5,016 nt of DNA from Pseudolysobacter sp. (GTDB taxonomy: Bacteria > Pseudomonadota > Gammaproteobacteria > Xanthomonadales > Rhodanobacteraceae): contig JANXUW010000188.1 in assembly GCA_025351985.1 (NCBI GenBank), forward strand, positions 1 to 5,016. Reading direction: 5' to 3'. Of this stretch, positions 1 to 5,016 are shown piece by piece (positions within the stretch are counted from its first letter, which is position 1; each line of letters begins with the position of its first letter). The notes under the pieces were generated by a model. That model was not told the DNA's origin. It did not search any database and worked only from the letters and a program-made list of their open reading frames with translations. The position numbers and the translations under genes were made by a program.

Positions 1-1513
1 GTTGTTTGGTCAGGGTGATCGGTGCCGTGGCCGACATCGTGATGCCGATGCTGGTCGGCAGCGACGCAGTCATGAGCACGGACAAAATTTCCTGCGTGAA
101 ATCGCTGCTCGCGTCGAACAGCAGCGTGTAGGTCCAGGTAAAACGTTGCGGCCCGGCGACCAGTGTATTGCCGGCGGTGCTGCACGAAGTTGCATGCGCG
201 GTGACCTTGCCCAGTGCGGGGCTGAACGTGATTGCGGGCTTTATGTCGGGCAGACCAACCAGCGTCGCCGCGCTGATGCCGAGTTCCTCGTGGCGAAAGC
301 CGTCGATGACCACGTAAAAAGCCGCCTCCACCCTGACCGGCGAGGACACATGCAACATCGCATCGATTTCGTCCTTGCCGAAGGTATTGCGATCGGTCGT
401 GAGCACGCAGTTTTGCGTGCTGCTGCGAACCCACAGACAAAACGTCAACAGGCCGGCAGTGATCTCGGCGATGATGTTCTGCATCTCGCTGTAAGGCGGC
501 TGGAATTCGGTGCCCCACTCCAGCGTATACGCCATGACATTGCGCTTGCTCGCGTCGACAAAATGCCGGCTGTAGGCGTAGTCGTCGGACGCCCCGGCGG
601 TGGGATAAAGTCCGACCGATTGCTCGACCAGATACGACGTGCCGCGCACGGCTTTGATCCCGCTGGCGAAGGCGTTGGCGAGATCAACCCGCGGCGGCAA
701 ATCGCTCGGCGGAATGTATTCCTGATAGGCCGCGTGCCCGGTCTGTCCGAGCGCGTCAAGAAGGCCACGCACGTTGTTGTACGCCGGATTCTGAAAATTC
801 TTGCTCGGGTCGGTTTGCTGATTATCGTCGTCGCCCCAGCTGTATAAAATATCCTGACCGTAACTGTGCAGGTCAATGAAGTAGCCGATGTTCGCAAAGG
901 TATCCTGCAGCCATTGCACGTTGCGGGTTTCGGGTTCGGAAAACGCGCTCGGGCCGTGATAGACATCGTGGTCGCAGGGATTGGCAGAACACGAAACGGT
1001 GGAGGTCGGCGCGAACTGCGTTTGAAAATCCCACAGGAAATCGAAATTGCGATTCAGGTCGACACCGACGCAACTACCGGCGCCGGAATTCGGCGCGGCG
1101 GTGCGACGGTTTTTTCGCCACATCGCCTCATTGTTCATGCTGTAGTTTCGGCCGTCAGGATTGGCCTGCGGGAAAACATAGATGTCGAGATCATCGACGA
1201 TGGTTTTTATTTCGGACGCCAGAAACGTCTTCGCGCCCAGCGTGATCCCGGTGCCGTTCAAATAGGCCTGTTCCACTTGCTCGACAAAATTGATCAGGAT
1301 GTCGGAACTGCCCCACTCGCGCGAATGGATACCGCCGAGGAAAAATACGCCGGGGCGTCCAGAGTCACTGCCATTGGCAATCTTGATCGCATGGCATTGC
1401 CGCCCTTCCCAGCTCAGGTTGGGCAGCGGAATAAGTTGGGTGAAACCGGCATGCGGCGCTGAGGCCGCCAGCGCGAGCGCGGATTCCACCTCGGCAACAT
1501 TCAGGTAAGGCAT
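1..1513 (-). CDS. M14 zinc carboxypeptidase, carboxypeptidase B-like S1' residue (3' end outside window)
   Basis: Metallocarboxypeptidase that removes C-terminal residues one at a time using one zinc ion. The frame is open from ATG at 1513 to the window edge (504 codons, no stop). The start is fixed by an AAGGAGG six bases upstream. Seen residues, matched to pancreatic carboxypeptidase A numbering: zinc ligands H63 and E66 (HSRE; H69/E72) and H215 (DLHSYGQ; H196); substrate-binding R136 (WRKNRR; R127) and N154-R155 (DLNRNFD; N144-R145); Y303 (Y248); catalytic E332 (YTLEWG; E270). D310 falls at the specificity position 255, which is Ile in type A and Asp in type B, so basic or dual specificity is inferred. 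C148 and C180 match the C138-C161 disulfide. After about residue 365 a beta-rich C-terminal region of unknown function begins. No signal peptide or propeptide is encoded in this frame after the start. The family and catalytic assignments are secure; localisation is not. Confidence 0.95.
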   Translation of the reverse strand, partial: MPYLNVAEVESALALAASAPHAGFTQLIPLPNLSWEGRQCHAIKIANGSDSGRPGVFFLGGIHSREWGSSDILINFVEQVEQAYLNGTGITLGAKTFLASEIKTIVDDLDIYVFPQANPDGRNYSMNNEAMWRKNRRTAAPNSGAGSCVGVDLNRNFDFLWDFQTQFAPTSTVSCSANPCDHDVYHGPSAFSEPETRNVQWLQDTFANIGYFIDLHSYGQDILYSWGDDDNQQTDPSKNFQNPAYNNVRGLLDALGQTGHAAYQEYIPPSDLPPRVDLANAFASGIKAVRGTSYLVEQSVGLYPTAGASDDYAYSRHFVDASKRNVMAYTLEWGTEFQPPYSEMQNIIAEITAGLLTFCLWVRSSTQNCVLTTDRNTFGKDEIDAMLHVSSPVRVEAAFYVVIDGFRHEELGISAATLVGLPDIKPAITFSPALGKVTAHATSCSTAGNTLVAGPQRFTWTYTLLFDASSDFTQEILSVLMTASLPTSIGITMSATAPITLTKQ

Positions 1514-1519
1514 GATTTT

Positions 1520-1526
1520 CCTCCTT
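1520..1526 (-). promoter_or_regulatory. Shine-Dalgarno sequence of the carboxypeptidase
   Basis: The minus strand reads AAGGAGG, then six bases (aaaatc), then ATG at 1513. This near-perfect ribosome binding site shows that the carboxypeptidase is independently initiated and not merely the tail of the upstream frame. It lies within the 33 bases between the TGA of the small upstream gene and the ATG. Confidence 0.85.
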
Positions 1527-1546
1527 AAAAATTCAAGACCGCAGGC

Positions 1547-1819
1547 TCAGCGTGGTCGTCCGTTTTCATAGCGATTGCCCTGCCCGACTTCTTTCTGGCG
1601 GGCCTTGCCGGTTGCATCGACATCTTCATGTTGTTCGACGCTGTAGCCGGCTTGTTGCAGGCGCTGGATGTCGCTTTCCTCGACGATGGCGTGAATCACC
1701 AGACCCGCTGCTTTGTCGCGATGCGAACCGTGATCCAGCACCTGAATTTGATATACCTTCACCAGATCGGCCATGGCTTGGCCGCTGTGGTTGGAAATCG
1801 TGATGCGATAACGTGCCAT
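1547..1819 (-). CDS. Small protein resembling a detached M14 carboxypeptidase propeptide
   Basis: A 90-residue protein. The ATG at 1819 (MARYRITIS) is preferred over an upstream TTG at 1846 because AGGAGGG sits eight bases before it. Predicted from the sequence alone: strand (3-9), helix (13-24), strand (25-29), strand (39-46), helix (47-57), strand (58-64), then a polar Gln/Lys/Arg-rich tail (70-90). This order, about 90 residues long, and the segment EESDIQRLQQAGYSVEQ resemble the alpha/beta propeptides that cap M14 carboxypeptidases. No signal peptide, cysteine or membrane segment is seen. The gene ends 33 bases before the carboxypeptidase ATG and lies in the same reading frame, so the two must be co-transcribed. 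The likely role is a propeptide, folding helper or inhibitor acting in trans on the carboxypeptidase; this is inference. Alternatively it is an unrelated small protein with a ferredoxin-like fold. Confidence 0.8.
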   Translation of the reverse strand: MARYRITISNHSGQAMADLVKVYQIQVLDHGSHRDKAAGLVIHAIVEESDIQRLQQAGYSVEQHEDVDATGKARQKEVGQGNRYENGRPR

Positions 1820-1827
1820 TGAATGAA

Positions 1828-1834
1828 CCCTCCT
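1828..1834 (-). promoter_or_regulatory. Shine-Dalgarno sequence of the small propeptide-like gene
   Basis: The minus strand reads AGGAGGG, then eight bases, then ATG at 1819. It decides the start of the small gene: the longer alternative from TTG at 1846 would begin upstream of this site and would add nine residues with no clear ribosome binding site of its own. Confidence 0.75.
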
Positions 1835-1900
1835 GGTTCCAGGCAAGGACTAAGGGCTGGTTCTCTCGGGAATGCCCGCCTGCGCTGGTGTTGCTGTCAG

Positions 1901-1950
1901 CAGCGATCGGACCGGCGTTCCGTTGTTGCGGAACGCCGATCCGGTCGCTG
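1901..1950 (-). terminator. Strong 22-position hairpin just after the endopeptidase gene (possible terminator or mRNA-stabilising stem)
   Basis: Seven bases after the endopeptidase TGA. In the minus-strand transcript the stem is CAGCGA/TCGCTG, a C-A mismatch, CGGA/TCCG, a U-G wobble, then CGGCGTTCCG/CGGAACGCCG, with loop CAACAA. No run of T follows on either strand, so it is not a classical intrinsic terminator. It may be a processing or 3'-protecting structure that lets the endopeptidase and downstream genes be expressed at different levels, or a REP-like palindrome. The base pairing is seen directly; the function is inferred. Confidence 0.5.
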
Positions 1951-1957
1951 TCCTGTT

Positions 1958-4549
1958 TCAGGATCGATCGTAGCCGCCGTCCTTGACCGTGTGCTGCTGA
2001 TCCGCACTGATACTCGGCAGCAACGCCCCGTCCTTGGTGGCGATGTAGCTGGCCGACACGTTGTGCGTGCCGGGCTTGAGCCTCGCAGTTTTCCATTGCG
2101 CCTGACCGTTCGCATCGAGCCGCACTGGCTTGCCGACCTTTTCGCCGTCGACGGTGAATTGCACGCTGCCGGCCGGAGCACGATCGGTGCTTACCACTGT
2201 GCGCGAAACCGTGGCAGTGAACACCACCGGTTCACCGGGCTTGGTCGGATCGCGGTCATCGCTGAGCGTGATGCGCGTCGAGTTGGTCTGAATCTGCTGG
2301 GTCAGCGCGTAGGTTTTGCCGAATTCAAGATTGCCGGTGACCATGACGTCGAAGACGCAATTGTTGTGCGCATTTTCACCCACGACCGGGCGACAGACAC
2401 GCTCGGCAATATCCTGGTTGACCGGACGCGCAGGTTTGGATTCTGGCAACACGCAGGGCGGTTTTTCCAGCGGCCAACTGCGCATCGTGAACGACTCGGT
2501 CGACTTGCCCGGCGCGTAGTCGAACAGGCTGGTCTTGTCGGTCACGCGCCACGCATCGGCGAACTTCTGGTAGAGATCGACATAACGCTGATGCAACGTC
2601 GCAGGCATGGCGCCCATCGAGCTGCCATCCGGCAATGCCGGCAGCCAGTTGTCCGGCCCGATCGCGCCCGCAATGCCACCGGTGGGAAAACTGCCCGGTA
2701 ACGCACCATCGCTGGATGGCGGGCGAACGACATCCACATTCAAAAACCACTTGGCTTGATCGGCCCACCAACCCGGCGTTACGTACAAGACGCTGCTGTC
2801 GGGGAAAGCAATTTCCAGCCCGCCCGGCGCCGCGGTTTTTGCGATACGTGCACCGCCGCCGAGATCGTGACCGCTCGCACCCAAGGTCATAAGTGCACCA
2901 TCCACACGCAACTGCAGGCCGCTCGGATCCGGCACGCCACTGAGGTTCGGCTCGTAGGTCACGCGATGTTTACTGACGCGCGCGGCGACGGCAGTATTCA
3001 GGCTGACGCAGGTGGCGAGTCCATCGTGTGCGTCGGCGCCGGGATTGAACGTCGTCGCGATCGGTGTTTGTCGCGTCTGGATTTCGAGGCCATCCGCATC
3101 ACGCAGAGAAACGAATTCGCCGGCGCTCTGGAAATCGTAATGCACGCCGTTGGCCGTGGTGATATGCGGATCGCCATCCAGTCCCAAGCTGCCGGTATTA
3201 CCCGGATCAAGCCAGTCCTTGAGGCGCGTGGCGGAGGTGCCACCGCCGTTCCAGCTCACGCTCAGGCGACCGTAATAATCGTGCAGGTCGGCGCCGCCGC
3301 AGGCCGACGGCCCGCCGTGCAACTGGCCGATGCAACGTTGGTTGCTGGTATTGAAAAGGCAGGATCCCGATGAACCCGGTTCAGTCACGCCCGAATTCCA
3401 TAGCACGCGCCAATGATTGCCCGCCGGATCGTGCGCGGCTGAGTTGTAGGCGGTGGTATCCGCGGCACTATTGGCGAAGCTGATCGCTTTCACGTCGGCG
3501 GCCGGATGGTGGATACCCACTTCCGATGGCGGTATCGCGCCGGTCGCATCCCAGCCTGCGTAGAAAACGTTGAAACTCGGATCGGGTTTCGCATCCAGTT
3601 CAAACAGCAGGAAATCGCTGGGTGCGTAGCTCGCGCGGAAGGTGGATCCGGATTGGTTGTCGGCCGTTGAACCTGGGCCGTGGGTGCCGCACGTTGCCGA
3701 CTCGTAGTTCCAGTACACGACGATCGTCGCATCGCTGGTGCTGTCCACGCCGCAATGATTTGCCGACAAGAAATACGGCTTGAAATCGTGCGCGGTGTCG
3801 TTGAGCAAGGTACCGGTGCAATCGGCCGTTCCGTTTTTGGTGTAGACGCCTACGGCGCGTATTTGTTTGCGCCACGGATCGCCGACCGGACAGACCACGT
3901 CGTTCTCGCAGGTGCCTTCGGTGCCGCCGCCGGGAACGTTTTTCTCGAAGCCACGGTAGCCCTGATTCACCTTGCCGATTTCGATCACCGGTTGCGAACT
4001 GCCGGACGGCGCAAAGATTTCGACGACGATTTCGTCGCCCTGAATCACCGGTGTCCACAAGCTGCCGAGATGGCTGCGATTGCGCGCGGTGTAAGGACCT
4101 TCCACCGCGGTGTGCGCAGGATTGTAGATCCACAGTTTTGCGCCCTCGGGCAGATCGAAACGGGTGATACCGAGACTCAGACTTTTGGCGCCCGGCGAAT
4201 TGATGCGCAGACGCCAGAGTCGACCATCGGCGAGCGTTTGCCAGGTGCCGGCCTTGTCCAGCGTATACGCCTGATCCGCTGCAACGGCGAAGCGATGGGG
4301 GGCCGGAGTTTGCAGATTTTTGCCACGGTCCCGGTCTTCGGCAAGCAGGCGTTCGATATTGATTTTCGGTAGAACCTTGCGTTCGACCTGTTCCTGCGAT
4401 TTGTCTTTCAGCGAGAAACTCATGGGTTCCTCGTACATCTTGGCGTGCCCTGGAACTGCAAAGGCCGAAACCAGAACCGCCACGGAGAACATGCGCACCA
4501 GCAAACCGCCACACGCACAAAATCCTTTCACACACCATTTGCTTTTCAT
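1958..4549 (-). CDS. Secreted lysyl endopeptidase (S1 family) with C-terminal VWD-like and Ig-like domains
   Basis: Secreted serine protease expected to cut after lysine. The ATG at 4549 follows AAGGAG by six bases. Signal peptide 1-36 (hydrophobic 21-33, cleavage after GHA). Propeptide with beta-sandwich character about 37-203; K203 is the last lysine before the protease domain, so self-processing there is plausible. Protease domain about 209-453, closely resembling Achromobacter protease I: triad H265 (SANHCG), D312 (SDFLLFELD), S394 (PGSSGS); Lys-specificity Asp D424 (HDYYGR) and H411 (QLHGG); cysteines 214, 220, 244, 266, 287 and 417 match its three disulfides. Trp169 of that enzyme appears to be Tyr (Y368). 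C397 and C406 are additional. VWD-like domain about 456-690 starts with GDPH (459-462) and includes FADAWRV. Bacterial Ig-like domain about 757-856. The usual secreted enzymes are shorter, without this exact tail. The tail may bind a surface or substrate (inference). Confidence 0.95.
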   Translation of the reverse strand: MKSKWCVKGFCACGGLLVRMFSVAVLVSAFAVPGHAKMYEEPMSFSLKDKSQEQVERKVLPKINIERLLAEDRDRGKNLQTPAPHRFAVAADQAYTLDKAGTWQTLADGRLWRLRINSPGAKSLSLGITRFDLPEGAKLWIYNPAHTAVEGPYTARNRSHLGSLWTPVIQGDEIVVEIFAPSGSSQPVIEIGKVNQGYRGFEKNVPGGGTEGTCENDVVCPVGDPWRKQIRAVGVYTKNGTADCTGTLLNDTAHDFKPYFLSANHCGVDSTSDATIVVYWNYESATCGTHGPGSTADNQSGSTFRASYAPSDFLLFELDAKPDPSFNVFYAGWDATGAIPPSEVGIHHPAADVKAISFANSAADTTAYNSAAHDPAGNHWRVLWNSGVTEPGSSGSCLFNTSNQRCIGQLHGGPSACGGADLHDYYGRLSVSWNGGGTSATRLKDWLDPGNTGSLGLDGDPHITTANGVHYDFQSAGEFVSLRDADGLEIQTRQTPIATTFNPGADAHDGLATCVSLNTAVAARVSKHRVTYEPNLSGVPDPSGLQLRVDGALMTLGASGHDLGGGARIAKTAAPGGLEIAFPDSSVLYVTPGWWADQAKWFLNVDVVRPPSSDGALPGSFPTGGIAGAIGPDNWLPALPDGSSMGAMPATLHQRYVDLYQKFADAWRVTDKTSLFDYAPGKSTESFTMRSWPLEKPPCVLPESKPARPVNQDIAERVCRPVVGENAHNNCVFDVMVTGNLEFGKTYALTQQIQTNSTRITLSDDRDPTKPGEPVVFTATVSRTVVSTDRAPAGSVQFTVDGEKVGKPVRLDANGQAQWKTARLKPGTHNVSASYIATKDGALLPSISADQQHTVKDGGYDRS

Positions 4550-4555
4550 CGCTCA

Positions 4556-4561
4556 CTCCTT
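4556..4561 (-). promoter_or_regulatory. Shine-Dalgarno sequence of the endopeptidase
   Basis: The minus strand reads AAGGAG, six bases before the ATG at 4549. It supports the full-length N terminus, with a 19-residue basic and cysteine-containing stretch before the hydrophobic core, rather than a start at Met20. Confidence 0.75.
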
Positions 4562-4602
4562 GTCATGCGAAGATGCCGTCTGACTGTCTCGCCATATTTT
4601 TC

Positions 4603-4677
4603 AGCGGTACATCAACGGCCGGAAAAAACTACTCTCGTGCAGTGAGAGACGCAATGCGCCGAGGCGTTAGTACCGCT
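4603..4677. repeat. 8-bp inverted repeat pair AGCGGTAC / GTACCGCT flanking the endopeptidase leader
   Basis: AGCGGTAC at 4603-4610 and its exact reverse complement GTACCGCT at 4670-4677, separated by 59 bases and 54-128 bases upstream of the endopeptidase start. It could be a pair of regulator half-sites or the base of a leader structure. The match is seen directly; eight bases over this distance can arise by chance. Confidence 0.25.
4623..4648 (-). terminator. Weak hairpin plus T-run in the endopeptidase leader
   Basis: The minus strand reads CTCTC, a 7-base loop, GAGAG, then TAG and six T (4628-4623). This has the layout of an intrinsic terminator, 74 bases before the endopeptidase ATG, but the stem has only five pairs. 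If real it would be an attenuator in the leader or the terminator of a gene outside the window. Confidence 0.22.
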
Positions 4678-4805
4678 AATTAATTCACAAATCGTTGACA
4701 TCACAAGTTGCTTACTCGAATACAGCGAAATTTTTCTTCTGCTGGTTGCCAACTGGCGAATTGAATTGAATATTATTTCTATTGGCTATTTTATCGAAAC
4801 AAGAT

Positions 4806-4820
4806 CCAGCCAAAGGCTGG
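4806..4820. repeat. Perfect 6-bp hairpin CCAGCC-AAA-GGCTGG
   Basis: CCAGCC at 4806-4811 and GGCTGG at 4815-4820 with a three-base loop. It is followed on the plus strand by TAGCGTTTTG, a poor T-run. Function unknown; with the next hairpin 17 bases further on it may form a tandem structure. Confidence 0.35.
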
Positions 4821-4835
4821 TAGCGTTTTGTATCG

Positions 4836-4859
4836 AGACACAATCAGTTCATTGTGTTT
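4836..4859. repeat. Inverted repeat ACACAAT-N6-ATTGTGT
   Basis: ACACAAT at 4838-4844 and ATTGTGT at 4851-4857 pair perfectly around CAGTTC. In a plus-strand RNA the stem extends by a G-U and an A-U pair to 4836-4859. The symmetric 20-bp form with a six-base centre is also a possible site for a dimeric DNA-binding regulator. No function can be assigned. Confidence 0.35.
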
Positions 4860-5016
4860 GTCTGCATCGTTGCCCGCCGACCAAAGATCGGGAAAAGTCC
4901 ATGCCAGGCGCAATGCATCTGAGCGCACCGAATCGGATCACCACTACCGTTGAGTCATGACATATTCAAGACATTCGACGGATAAAAACATGATGCTACT
5001 TACTCAATCAATTAGC

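Larger units (their letters stand above)
4562..5016. other. AT-richer intergenic region upstream of the endopeptidase; no convincing gene
   Basis: These 455 bases are visibly richer in A/T than the rest of the window. No frame shows a credible protein. On the minus strand all three frames meet stops within a few codons of the right edge. The region must hold the endopeptidase promoter, but I see no pair of boxes good enough to name. It contains several short inverted repeats, listed separately. On the plus strand an open frame runs off the right edge from ATG 4957 or 4990, too short to judge. Confidence 0.6.

Noticed and set aside
2..847. Long plus-strand open frame (281 codons) opposite the carboxypeptidase
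   Set aside because: It lies antisense to the catalytic residues of the carboxypeptidase and has shadow-frame composition with no recognisable motif.
1823..2701. Long plus-strand open frame (292 codons) opposite the endopeptidase
   Set aside because: It is antisense to a protein with clear family motifs, is rich in Arg/Gly/His as shadow frames of GC-rich genes are, and shows no recognisable domain.
3600..4556. Minus-strand open frame overlapping the endopeptidase N terminus in another frame (318 codons)
   Set aside because: The endopeptidase frame has the signal peptide, the triad and the well-spaced Shine-Dalgarno sequence; this frame is Arg/Ser-rich with no motif.
4665..4710. Minus-strand TTGTGA with TTAATT 17 bases later as the endopeptidase promoter
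   Set aside because: The boxes match the consensus at only about four and three of six positions, too weak to call in an AT-rich region.
4695..4723. TTGACA on the plus strand as a -35 promoter box
   Set aside because: No acceptable -10 box lies 16 to 18 bases downstream, and there is no established plus-strand gene for it to serve.
4766..4960. Plus-strand 64-codon frame in the intergenic region
   Set aside because: It starts at TTG without a ribosome binding site, has no family resemblance, and is interrupted by hairpin-forming sequence.
4957..5016. Start of a plus-strand gene running off the right edge (ATG at 4957 or ATG-ATG at 4990)
   Set aside because: Only 20 or 9 codons are visible, no good Shine-Dalgarno sequence precedes either start, and nothing in the residues identifies a family. 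It remains possible but cannot be supported.
1..5016. CRISPR array, insertion sequence, tRNA or rRNA gene
   Set aside because: No regularly spaced repeats, transposase motifs, terminal inverted repeats or tRNA-like cloverleaf were seen on either strand.

Overview
The window is a GC-rich stretch of bacterial chromosome holding a compact protein-degradation locus, with all genes on the minus strand. Reading in the direction of transcription (high to low coordinates) it contains: an AT-richer intergenic region (4562-5016) with no convincing gene; a secreted lysyl-endopeptidase-type serine protease of 863 residues (4549-1958); a gap of 138 bases with a very strong hairpin; a small 90-residue protein (1819-1547); and an M14 zinc carboxypeptidase (1513 to the window edge) whose 3' end is cut off after 504 codons. 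The architecture and the close similarity of the protease domain to Achromobacter/Lysobacter lysyl endopeptidase (protease I) suggest a proteobacterium, perhaps of the Lysobacter/Rhodanobacter group, but the taxon is inference only.

The endopeptidase has a signal peptide, a propeptide domain, a complete S1-type catalytic domain with the His-Asp-Ser triad, the Asp that gives lysine specificity and all six cysteines of the Achromobacter enzyme. It then has an unusual C-terminal extension: a von Willebrand factor type D (VWD)-like domain that opens with a GDPH motif, followed by a bacterial Ig-like domain.

The carboxypeptidase has every catalytic residue of the carboxypeptidase A/B family. The residue matching position 255 of pancreatic carboxypeptidases is Asp, which points to basic (Lys/Arg) or dual specificity. 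The two enzymes would therefore work in sequence: the endopeptidase cuts after Lys and the carboxypeptidase trims the exposed C-terminal Lys.

The most unusual point is the small protein between them. It looks like a detached M14 propeptide, lies in the same reading frame as the carboxypeptidase, and is separated from it by a single TGA and 11 further sense codons that contain a strong Shine-Dalgarno sequence. Neither it nor the carboxypeptidase begins with a recognisable signal peptide, although the carboxypeptidase keeps the disulfide cysteines typical of its secreted relatives.
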